From Armillaria gallica (lineage: Eukaryota > Basidiomycota > Agaricomycetes > Agaricales > Physalacriaceae), in the NCBI GenBank assembly GCA_037576215.1, contig JBANDB010000021.1, positions 806,001 to 870,000 on the forward strand: DNA of 64,000 nucleotides, given 5' to 3'. Numbering within the stretch: position 1 is the stretch's first letter; every line of letters begins with the position of its first letter. Below are positions 22,869 to 33,020 of this stretch, one piece after another. The notes beneath the pieces are model-generated. The model had not been told where the DNA came from. It saw only the letters and a program-made list of their open reading frames with translations, and ran no database searches. The position numbers were made by a program, and so were the translations under genes.

Positions 22869-23449
22869 GAAGGCATGTCAAACACTCTACCACTTCTCGT
22901 GAGTAGGACGTACTAAACTCCAACACATCAGCGTGAGGAACAAGTTGCAAGTACCTTGAAAGCGATATTTTGCAGCAGTTCGTTGGGTAACTCAAGAAGC
23001 ATCGTAGAGAAGGGACAAAGGGTGGGATACAAGAGAGGAAGGATATGGCAATTAGTAGTGTCGGACGATAGTTGGTCACGGTTAAGGTCCATGGAGCCAC
23101 GTCAGGCCTGCCCTAAAGTATACTCAACCAGCGTAATTGTTACGTTTCGGAACGCACTTCCGGGTATAATGAGCTTCATGTTTTGCAAGATCGAAATCCC
23201 TCTGTTATCAAGTATGTATTGTATCTTCCATATATCTATGAGAGACTAGAAAAAAGGGAAGCGTTTGGGTTTGTTGGATGATTTACCGTCAAACCATTAC
23301 GACACTGAGCTGATGGATTTTCTTTCTTTATTCGAACAGATTCGCAACCGTCCGCTGAAGGAGATAGGACATGTTTCCAAGTTTTAGTTGTCGGATGCGC
23401 TTTGATGAAGAACATAGTTACCAATGGCTGCTAGGAGTTTGGCATCGGC
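22869..23449. other. Intergenic, nothing recognised
   Basis: Lies between SDR-C and duplication SD1 copy B. Frames at 22,956-23,249 and 22,813-23,100 overlap on opposite strands and show no family resemblance. Confidence 0.5.
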
Positions 23450-23539
23450 TTCATCGCCAAAATGTCTCAGTTTGTTACAGGGGAGGAATCGTTTCAGTCG
23501 GCTGACTTGGGTCTGCCATCGCCTTAACCGTTAACACCA

Positions 23540-24212
23540 TGCCAAAAGCTTCGACGAAACTCGCTGATCCAGATGGGACAGAAGAAATTGTAAGTCGGGA
23601 CTCGGAATTACAACTTCTTCACTCGTCTCATTTCCCTCTAGCTACGCAGCGACGCAACAAAGAGGTACAAAGTGACGCCCGGTGACCTAGACACACTTCA
23701 ACCCGTTCGCACGGAGAGGGGTGATAAGAATGTGGTTGTGAAGTATTATAACACGGGCGAGGTCGAAGCCCTGGAACAGCGATTGAAGCAGACAAAGGTA
23801 CCGAAGAAGACCGCGAAGAAAACAGGGGGAAAGATATCGGCTGAAACGGATTTTGGAGACTCGGTCCAGGCGTCCACCTCAGCACCACCGCTTCCTGGAA
23901 CCTCGAAGGGGAAAAAGAAGGAAGACTCGAACGAGTCTCCGAGCCGTGCCAAGAATAAGGGCAAATCCCCTGCGAAGCAAAACGACGATGTTGTCTCCAA
24001 GTCCAGCAAAACGGTTCCCTCCTCTTCCAAGCCTAAGAAATTGCCTGTGAAGAAGAATTATGATTACGATGAATACGACGAGGATTTAATGGAAGATGGC
24101 ATGTTTGACGGAATGGACAGCGATGATGCGGCAGCACTTTGTGAGTACTTCATCTTGCTCAAGTGTATGTTTTGATTAGAGCTTCTATTTAGTCGCTAGT
24201 TTGTGGAGATAA
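23540..24212 (+). CDS. Small XPA_C-like, lysine-rich protein (copy B)
   Basis: Paralogue of the 8,067-8,732 gene with the same three-exon structure (introns near 23,591-23,641 and 24,139-24,192) and start MPKASTKLADPDGTEE. The resembling region reads LRSDATKRYKVTPGDLD, followed by VVVKYYNTGEVEALEQRL. It is a few residues longer owing to an in-frame change in the acidic tail (NYDYDEYDEDLMEDGMFDG). The last exon ends Trp-Arg-stop (TGG AGA TAA) against Leu-Arg-stop in copy A. Length-changing differences are in frame and the splice sites are kept, which argues that both copies are or were until recently under selection. Function is not known. Confidence 0.7.
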
Positions 24213-24599
24213 TGACGGAGACACGTGTGAGCTTTGTGGATCCTGTATTCTTCTCCGTTCTGCATATATGATTGTCCGACCCGCTGTTCCCGGGTGTACT
24301 GAGGAAGGGAATCATGCAAGAATCGGTACTATGCAACGAGTCTGATACACTGAAGGTCGCGTAAATGATGATCGGAAGGACACAGCAACCATCTAGATGG
24401 AGGGTTCCGAGAAAAGGACATCCAACTTTTAAGGATTGTGGTACTGTCTGCACGGCCATCGATCCGGATGATTGTACAAGCGCAAGGCCATTACACCTAT
24501 CGTCTTTGAGACGCTCACTGGTCATAGATATAACTATGCCAAATCCAGAGCTGAGGTCCCTGACAAGACATTCACGCAATGTATCCGAGACTTACGCGT

Positions 24600-25640
24600 A
24601 ACCGACGCATGACTCCGACAGCAAGCAAGCCGCTTCGTAGCTCTCTTTTCTGTCTGGTTGAAATATAGTACTGACGGTCCTCCTTTAAGCTCCGCCAGAC
24701 GGATATCAGTAATAGACCTTATTCTCATCAAGACCCACTTCGACGATTACCCCAGAACGACCTGGATACTGGAAGACAGATTTTGGAGGTCGACGAGCAG
24801 ATGAACCACGAACGATCCATCGGAGAGCGGTGTGCTGCATGAAATGCTTTGTTGACGGAGAGAGTACGAGGCCCGAATGAATGGGGATGGGTTTACAAGA
24901 ATGATGGTGCGAGATCGTCCCGAAGCTCCCGATGATCCTCCCATGAAGATAGCCATGTCCAGAAGAAAGTGCATCACCCTCTCCGATATTACAAGTCGTC
25001 GCTAGAGTAAACTTTGAATTAGAGATCTTCTGAGAGCTATGTTTGTCAAACGCACTTGATGTCGACGATCGCCCTACATCCACCGCCTAGTCTCCGGCAA
25101 TATCTTTGAGCTTCCTAGATATCAGGTGCTCGGTTGCCAGGGGGGTGCTTCATCCCGAGACGCGGCGGAACAAGTAGTAATGAGATCGAGAGACAGAATT
25201 GCGAGACGACAGTAGGAAGCCTTGGCTCGACCACGTGTCCGCTGGTTCAACTGAGAGTCTAAAGGTAGAGAGATCGTCTCTCCTTGATAACAGCTGCAAT
25301 GACGACCACCTTGCTTTCCTCAGCTAATAATGCATTTCAGTCAACAGGTTGATGGTAGGAATCCGCCATGCTTATGACAGATCAATGATCATTATAGGCA
25401 CAAGCTTCCCCAGCCGGAATGCTGAAGTCGTCTTTGGCACATTGGTGATATTCATTGGTCGTATGCATCCGTCAAGATGACGACGTATCCAAGAGTCCTT
25501 ACCCAGGAAAACAATTCGAACCAGATGATATTGAATCAAGCGCGGTCAAAAGAAAATTGTAGCTGTGAGGTGAGCATGTGTATGTGTTGGAGGTCCCGCG
25601 TTTCCTGTATCAGATGGTGAATAGACGTGTTGTTTGAATC
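24600..25640. pseudogene. Unidentified decayed gene U, copy B
   Basis: Same position relative to neighbours as copy A. The minus-strand frames at 24,706-25,083 and 24,747-24,977 keep CSTPLSDGSF and DLQN...SSIQV but in different frames, so it is broken. The segment DLQNLSSSIQV matches NLQKPPSSIQV at 56,270 on the plus strand. Confidence 0.45.
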
Positions 25641-25893
25641 ACAACACTGGTAATAGACGTGATGGACCGTGTGCTGGATATCATGAAATGATGTGGTGAC
25701 AATAGAGCAACGATCATCAGAAAAGATCGCGACTCATTAGATCGCGACAATTTTGGGGATGCATGTCTATCTGTCCGCCCAGGCAGTTCAGGAAGTCAAT
25801 GAGAGGGATAAAATATCTTCGTTTGCCATGCTAGGAAGAAGACAACTGGAAGTAAAGTACAATAGTGTAAGAAATTGGTAACACGTCAAATGT

Positions 25894-26915
25894 CTACCAC
25901 TTCTCATGTGCGGGACGCACTGGAGGGTCTCACATATTAGCAAACTATTGAAGACAAAGAGTAAGAGACTTACAGTCCAATTCCCACGTCCAGGCTGAAC
26001 GTGGTTGCTTGATGAGGTGCAAGTAAGACTAGGAATGAGGCTCAGCACTGTGCCAAGTGGCGATGAAGAAATAATGTACCTCTGCTATCCCATCCGGAGA
26101 CAGCCTAACATCCTCATTCTGTTCCCACTCTGGGTTGTTACAACGCTCGCGCGATGCGTTCGTCAAGATACCGCCATCAATGATAGCCTATCGTACATGG
26201 TCAGTAGCCTGAAAAGAATGCTCAAAAGAGGTACTCACGGGGGACACATGTATGTTCTGCTTTCAAACCTCTTTCGGAAGACTTTGCGACAACGCTCTCA
26301 ACGCGTGCTTCCCAGCCGAGAACGCGCTGGTGGTGACATTCCATCGAACACTCGCTGTGGCTCCCGTGAAGATCAGCGACCCTCTCTTCCCCTTCTCGTC
26401 GACTTGGTTGGCCTGGAAAGCTTGGATAACGTTCTTCGAAAGTGCGAATGCGCCTTCAATGTTCGTCTGTGTCACGGCTTGGATGTCCTCCGGGGTGATG
26501 TCGAGGAATGGTTTCCAGATGGGGTGTGTGGCATTGTAGAGGGCGACGCGGATGGGCTGGCCTTGGTAGTGAGCACAGATTTGGGCATAAGCGGTATTGA
26601 TATCCATGGTGCTGTAGGAGGATATAGGGAATGGGGTAGCAGTCCCACCGGCAGCGTTGATCTCGTCCGCGAGAGCCTTGAGAGAGTCAGCACCGCGAGC
26701 GACGAGGGCGATGGCGTAGCCTTCTTTAGCTAAGAGACGACTATGGATAGTCAGACGACAATAGTGGAGGCAGGAGTCGAGAAAACATACGCTGCTGCCG
26801 CGCCTGTTCCAGATCCTGAACCAAGACCTATAGCACGCCAGGGCGTCAGCAATGTCACCTGCTAACACTGCGAAAGCGATTCACCTGCGATAACAGCTAC
26901 AAGTTTGTTTGCCAT
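25894..26915 (-). pseudogene. SDR-B, near-intact SDR with a single nonsense codon
   Basis: Same six-exon structure as SDR-A: start ATG at 26,915, exon 2 at 26,827-26,791, exon 3 from 26,740, stop TAG at 25,894-25,896. All splice sites are conserved and the C-terminus reads SAWTWELDLRPAHEKW. The only clear defect is TGA at 26,263-26,265 near the end of exon 3, where SDR-A has GGA (Gly) in EFGKQNIHV. The truncated product would keep the Rossmann fold, S, and FSAGK but lose the C-terminal ~70 residues. Unless readthrough occurs it is a recent pseudogene. The active-site Phe substitution is shared with SDR-A. Confidence 0.85.

Positions 26916-26918
<3 letters not shown>

Positions 26919-26947
<29 letters not shown>
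26919..26947. repeat. (AG)n microsatellite upstream of SDR-B
   Basis: About 14 AG units (CT on the coding strand) starting 4 bp upstream of the SDR-B start codon. SDR-A has only a short imperfect version (AGAGAGGGAGAA). Confidence 0.9.
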
Positions 26948-26950
<3 letters not shown>

Positions 26951-27539
26951 GAAGTCGAGAGAAGGACGACGGGCTGTTTATTTGTGAGCAAGATGGCGGA
27001 ATTATCAGGTAAGAAAGACATTACCAAGCGATCCCTAATGCTGTCATCCCGCGACGTTATGACAGAAACCGACACCATGCTGGGGGTCATGACAGAGTCG
27101 CTGGGCTGGCAGCACTGGAGTGAGAGAAATCTCGGGAGTAAAGGGTACTGGCTTGGTGGTGAAAAAGGAAAAGAAAGGATAGTGCTTGCAAGGTGCTTGA
27201 AAATCGGAAGGGTCACCTGATAGACCCACATAGCAGCTATTATAATAGGCGTGCCCGTAGTCAGGGGCAGCCGATTATTATAGTGAGTTCGTCTTATTTC
27301 CCCTACACTCGAATATCTCCCCAATAGCAAACCAGCTTTAAGGTCGGAATGGGAGACTTATTCCTCTCTGTGCCATTGCGTCATCGTGTCCCGCTAATCG
27401 GGGTCTGTTGTACCCGCCATCCCGGCCGCTTCCCTCAACGTCGAGCACACTCCCTGCTCTCATTAGTGCTTCGAAAAAATCGGGGAAATGTCCGTTGAAT
27501 AATACTAATATAGCAGAAATTAAGTATACCACTAATACC

Positions 27540-27665
27540 ATAAACTGTCCCCTGATATCTGCATAATAGCCTGAGCTTCTTCGTCTACTACCTTCTCCTG
27601 TTCCTCATCATCGCTGTCGAAATTGGAGTTGCCACGGCCACCAAGATGCCGATCAACGTTCATGA
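27540..27665 (-). pseudogene. Acidic C-terminal coding remnant inside the TIR element
   Basis: Minus-strand open stretch MNVDRHLGGRGNSNFDSDDE, continuing with an acidic run to ISGDSLWY and a stop at the inner edge of the left TIR. It may be the 3' end of the gene carried by the autonomous parent. Too short to assign. Confidence 0.35.
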
Positions 27666-28311
27666 AATTGTGTTCTTGCTATTCTAACCGAAAACCCGCT
27701 CGCTGCGCTGCAACTGTTCCGACTGTAACACTACTGACAGTGAAACCGAGATTGGGAGATCAAGCATGAAAGTGTCGCATGTGCATGGCTTTGAAAGGCT
27801 CTCGCCCTCGTCGATATAGTGAAAAATCATGACGTTTGCTAGGAGAATTGGTAATCTTAACGGCCTCGGGTGCACATGCGAATTGAGATATGAAGACTCG
27901 GATGTAGTATGAAGCTTATGCCCTCGACGCTCGTTGCACTGAAGTTCACCTGTTCTGTGTACCTAGATTACTTATAAAGTCATCAATTCACCAGTACTTC
28001 GGAGTCCCATAGATTTGAGAACCTGCGCTAGCTGCGGAAATGAAAGTCAATGAGATTTGTTACTTTGAATTATGTCTTTTCAATCGTGACTGTGATCTGC
28101 TACCTTACAAACTTGCTTGCCTTGTTACTCCCTCATCCCTGTTCGCCTCCTCTCTAAAACTCTCAGACAATATAACCTATTCATTCTGAGTTTGCGGATA
28201 CCATTTTTACTCTAGGATGCTAAAGTAATCATGGTCAAATTTTGGTAGGTCGTTAACTCGCCATGTAAGCTAGTCCGCGCCTCTGTCCTCCCTATTCATT
28301 ATACCTAGGGC

Positions 28312-28640
28312 ATGGAGGTGTCTCAACAATATCTCAGAAATAAGAAGGAGAAGAGTTGTCAGTCCCAGAAGGAGTATGAGAAGAGGTATGCGAGCATTAG
28401 CTCGCCAAGTACCATTATTTGACTTATTAGAAATAAGGATGCACGGAGGGCGCAAGCTCGGGAAGCCATGAGACGGTACGTGTTTACTGCACTTTACCAC
28501 TCTACCTTAAGAGGTTTCAATCTGCCCCTTACAAGCAGGCGCAGAGAACGCATTAAGCCACTCAAAGAACAGTATCCCGGAGTCAGAGTCAGACAGATTC
28601 TAAATTTCACCTTAATTCAAACCCTTGCATCCTCAGATTG
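28312..28640 (+). pseudogene. Three-exon charged peptide carried inside the TIR element
   Basis: Starting ATG at 28,312, three short segments join in frame across two introns with good signals (GTATGC...TTAG, about 45 nt; GTACGT...GCAG, about 63 nt). The product of roughly 70 residues is dominated by Lys, Arg, Glu and Gln (KKEKSCQSQKEYEKR, then RRAQAREAMRRRRERIK), a probable charged helix. It may be a captured host gene fragment or part of the parental transposon gene. No family recognised. Confidence 0.4.
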
Positions 28641-29318
28641 ACTTGTACAAGAGAAGACGGTTTATCATTATTTAACGGACATTTTTCCGATTTTTTTCAA
28701 AGCACTAATGAGAGCAGGGAGTGTGCTCGACGTTGAGGGAAGCGGCCGGGATGGCGGGTACAACAGACCCCGATTAGCGGGACACGATGACGCAATGGCA
28801 CAGAGAGGAATAAGTCTCCCATTCCGACCTTAAAGCTGGTTTGCTATTGGGGAGATATTCGAGTGTAGGGGAAATAAGACGAACTCACTATAATAATCAG
28901 CTGCCCCTGACTACGGGCACGCCTATTATAATAGCTGCTATGTGGATCTATCAGGTGGGAAGGGTTGTCTTTGTTTGGCAGCGTCGTGTCGCCGATAGCT
29001 TGCCGAACTCCGGCATGTGGTACCAACGTGGTACATTGCATTGATATTGCAAGCTTCATAAGCACACGACTTTCACACGACCCTCGACTTAACGACTGAC
29101 CGGATGACTGAAAGTGGACAGCCTTTCATTCTTGTCCTATTTAACATCCTATTAGAGCTCGACTAGGGTAACACGCAGTCCAGTCTACAGAACCGTTCTT
29201 TGATTTGTGATTGATAGGCTATTTGTATGTACTATGTGGAATCGGGACAGCACCGACCCTCATTTCAGTCCATTCCCCCTAATGAAATATAAACTGCAGT
29301 ATGATAATCACACAGAGC

Positions 29319-30603
29319 TCATACCGCACCGCCCCTTTTGTTCGGACCAATAACCATTACTACAATATCATCACCACCGTCATCATCCTCAGGCGGTACA
29401 CTGGCTTCCATTCTCGATTCTGACGGCGGTTGTAACGCCTCCGAATGCACTTCATTATCCAATGAACCCTGTGTCCTAGACAGAACGCGAAGTAGAATCA
29501 AAGTCGGTGCCATTCCCTACCCCAAAATCCTAGTAAGACTGTTTCTTGTCAGCGAAAAATCTCCAACTCACGGTAACCAAATCAAGCACCGCTTGGGGAT
29601 AGGCACCGTAGGGATCATTCACCATGATGAACGGGATGTTGACCACAAGAGCAACAACGTACAGCGTGGACGACTCCACCAAGATCTCGATGACTTTGTA
29701 GTATAGACTCGACCCAAGGCGGAGGGATATCCCGGACGTGCTCGTGATCGCTCTGGCCAGTCTGTACACGATGAGCGTGGTACATATGATTGTCGTGGGG
29801 AGCGCCATTATGTAGTAAGGTATCCGCCAGTTCATGGAGTTTTTTCCAAAAGGATTGCCCTGTGAGTCGGTCGACAGGGTCAGAAACTGATTGAGGCAGA
29901 GAGCAGCAAAGACTAGGATCAATGAGTGATACGAATTCATCAACATGGACTCTGGTGACATACTCATTCCGCATAGCGTGCATATGCACGGCAGGACGAC
30001 GACCTTCCAGTTCTTTCCCCAGATGATCCAGCATCTCCAAATCTAATCCGAGTGTCGATTCAGCCGCTGCTTCTCAAGAAACTATGGTGGGAGACGTACA
30101 ATAACACAATCCGCAATGAATATATTGATGCCCACGGCAATACTGCTAATCGTCTGGAGCCACAAAGGACCGTTGGCTGTTAGGCTGTATGTGGTGGAAG
30201 GGGACTTGGTTTCATTGCTCTCTCCATTCTTGATGAACACCGCTCTGCTATTGATCAACCTCACAGTCAGATGCATCATAGTCATGATGTACATGAACAC
30301 TGATATTCCAACAAGGACCTTTGTCTGCCCTCCATGGGTAGTGCGGCGCCTGCTCGACACTACAAAGAAACCTTTCAGTTTGTATATCATAGACAGGGTT
30401 CATCGTACATGTCTCCCACAGTACAACGACAAGTAAAGCCGTGTAAATTCCTAGGTTATGGTTAATATTGGATCAGCTGTGGTATGAAGCCGAATCTTAC
30501 CGTGAGTTAGGGAATGTATGATAACACCATTCAAACAGGAGTCGGAATACTCCATCGTGAGTACTTGGATAGATGCAAAGTCGTCCATCTGAGAATCAGA
30601 CAT
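29319..30603 (-). CDS. Multi-pass membrane protein, basidiomycete WRCW family (TM2)
   Basis: Six exons on the minus strand join to about 339 residues from ATG at 30,603 (MSDSQMDDFASIQ) to TGA at 29,319-29,321. Introns all have GT...AG ends, for example GTACGTCTCC...TTAG before the motif IWRCWIIWGKNW. Around seven hydrophobic helices are visible: IYTALLVVVLW, VLVGISVFMYIMTMMHL, IAVGINIFIADCVI, VVVLPCICTLC, YYIMALPTTIICTTLIVY, VESSTLYVVALVVNIPF and the short GMAPTLILLRVL segment. A soluble acidic tail follows. The pattern IADxxIxWRCWxxW...ESxxLY...APTxxLxRV is shared with TM1 at 56,891-58,209 and with a large basidiomycete family of unknown function. Expected in a cellular membrane. No stop or frameshift found. 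Confidence 0.75.
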
Positions 30604-30779
30604 TGTGCCCAAGATTAACAGCTACCTGTAGCTGATGATTCAGGGTGAAGGAGTGTGGCTGTTTGCGCATGGAGACAGCCGTTTATTAGTAGCCTTCTAA
30701 CCGGTATATTTTAGTAGCGTTCTTCTGAAGATGGGGGTAGCCACTGCTGCTAGATAATCAGATCTTGTTGGCGCCATCC

Positions 30780-31530
30780 CAGATTGAGATCCGCATACAT
30801 CTTGCAGGCAACATGCAGAGGATCGCAGCCGTTATGGATACTGAAGAAATACAAGAACTAGGGTACTTGCCTCCAAATTGCCGTAGGAGACCAATAAAAT
30901 TATCCCCTCCATGGTGTTTGCCGTGTTCAAGTTACGATTGTCATGCATCACTGATCGCCAAGAGAAATATCCGACACGTTCCAGTGCGGCGAACGCAGCC
31001 AAAGCTGTAAAGCAAACCATAACAGGTAATATTCTGATTGGAGGTAATATGCTGATGGATACTTGGAAAAAGGAACATACATCGAGGTCACCACCCAAAC
31101 GGTGACTTGCCCAATTGCAATACATTTTGACTTCAACGTTTCACCCGAAGCACACACAATGTAATTTGATAGATTATTGAGGTAGAGAAGCACATTTGAA
31201 AGAGATAAGCCAAATGATCTGGCCATACTAAGAGACAGAGACAGAGAGCCGATTCCAGAGTCCTAAACTCGACGAAAAGAAGTCTGTATCAAATAGCCCC
31301 AAAGGATGGGTGCTTTGAATGACTTCGCCGTCAGAGAGGTTTACCGGCCGGGATGGAGCTATCAGCTTTATTGCAACATGATCTACTCCCCAGTTAGTAG
31401 CAGCAGGTGCAAATATGACTGTCCTTGAGAGTAAGCGCACAGGGATCGACTGAGCACGAATGAAGACATACCAAATGGTATAGCTCACAAACGTTGCCAT
31501 CCTTTTCCCTTAGATGACCTCATACGCGGA
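30780..31530 (-). pseudogene. Possible decayed membrane-protein gene
   Basis: Minus-strand frames at 31,228-31,500 (MATFVSYTIW before a GTATGT donor), 30,948-31,226 and 30,832-31,125 (PVMVCFTALAAFAALERVGY) are rich in hydrophobic residues but lie in different frames. They could be exons of a multi-pass membrane protein, intact or broken. No diagnostic motif was found, so this is a weak call. Confidence 0.25.
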
Positions 31531-33020
31531 ACTAACGGTCATCGAAGACGTCTTTCCTCCTCGCAGTGCCGTAGACCTGCAAGGGCCCGGGAATATTGAG
31601 CTGAACCATCGCAAATGATCGTATAGAATCTGGGATGGTGGTGAGGGATTTCCCGTATCCATAGCTAGGTTACATGAAAGATGGATGGTTAATACACACC
31701 ATAGGTGATCTTCCCGTGGTGGTTTCAGAGCCCGGCGTCCGCTTCCTTCCGAGTCGAAGACACCGCGTGGGGTTTAACAGTGTACTGATCCAGAATTTTG
31801 CATATGAGAGGCGGCACATAAACTATGGGAAGGGTACACATTTTGGACCACGCATCTGCGTCGGCCATTTGGATATGGTATTCACTGGTCCATATATTCG
31901 TTTCGGACGTTTAAAATGTTGTTGTAGTCCCTCGATAAAGGTTATGTACCTGACAAGTTCGGAGTGACGACGGAGAAGATGATATGTGACGACTTATATT
32001 ACGTTCAGGCTCTGTGGTATCCAAGAACGAGTACTTAATGGTCCCCCCGCTATCAAAACAACACTGCGCAACCTGACCGGGAGCTCTATCGGTATAGGAA
32101 AGAGTAAACAAGTCTTAGCCGCCGGCATATCTGTGCCTAAGCTCAAAGGTAAGCACACTGGAATACAGTGCGAGACAGCTGACGTACCGGTACCCTAGCA
32201 TCTCGTCGACTGCATTTGCGTGCACATCCTCATGTAGCCGTGAAGTCAACCCTTCTAATGTTCTTTGCGGTTCCAGGGCCGACATGGATAAGCTCCCGTT
32301 GACTATACACGTCCTACAGTACAGAGAAGCGTGTCCCATCCTCATTCCTCTCGGCATCTGCGTGATTATCCTCCCGGGAGCATATATATCCTGGTAGAAA
32401 GGAAGGACGCCAGGAGGAACATAAGTTTCCAGAGGTGTTCTTGATAATTGAGTACGCCGGCGTCGTCGCCATCTATCAAAAGGTTAGCCTAACCGTTTGC
32501 TTGGGGATCGCAGTCGTAAGACGAACCCAAGTCTCTTCCTTCCCTCTCATTAGGCAGAGCATTACCTAATTTTGTGAGCATCGAGGTGAACAGTCGACGG
32601 TGCATCCGCGTTCCCCCAGTCGTTCGCAATCTAACCCTGACGTTTCTCAAGAGTAAGTGCAAAGCAACTAAAGCAGTGCAAATGGATATATACCAAATGG
32701 CGGCCACCGCCTAGCTCGGGCGATAGATCTTCTTCTACAGTGCAGCTCCGGCACTCCGTACGCCCATCTGCGAGGGCGAGGAGACATCACAAAGTAATAG
32801 CCATGGAAGCAGCTCTTTCTGCGCGTTGGAGCCTGCCTTGGAGAAATACAGAGAGACTGTCAGAAGTGACAACCGTATGGTTCCACTGATAATGTAGTCA
32901 GCCATAGCCCCACCAAAAATGCAATCATTAACCCACCTTAGAACGACGCCAGAGCTTATACAATTCGGAGTCATAGCACCTCCCCGCCCAGCATCCTGCA
33001 CCAGCAATCTCGTCATGACC
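31531..33020. other. Unresolved region with short exon-like frames
   Basis: Minus-strand frames at 32,115-32,357, 32,489-32,707 and 32,735-33,016 are open, and one contains AAIW followed by a plausible GTATAT...TTGAG segment resembling the exon end at 31,470. Not enough to build a gene. Confidence 0.25.

Larger units (their letters stand above)
27214..28957. mobile_element. 1,744-bp DNA transposon with ~290-bp TIRs
   Basis: TIRs 27,214-27,502 and about 28,667-28,957 are near-identical inverted copies, starting CACCTGATAGA(C/T)CCACATAG. Target duplication GGAAGGGT at 27,206-27,213 and 28,958-28,965. The paralogous empty site in SD1 copy A is GGAAGGCT at 11,579-11,586. An 8-bp duplication is typical of hAT, P and some other superfamilies; the very long TIRs are unusual for hAT. 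No transposase is present. The interior holds two coding-looking remnants, described separately. Confidence 0.9.
23450..29020. repeat. Segmental duplication SD1, copy B
   Basis: Second copy of 7,990-11,650 with the same gene order. It is longer mainly because of the 1,744-bp TIR element at 27,214-28,957. Divergence is high outside exons and lower in the XPA_C-like and SDR exons. Confidence 0.9.
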
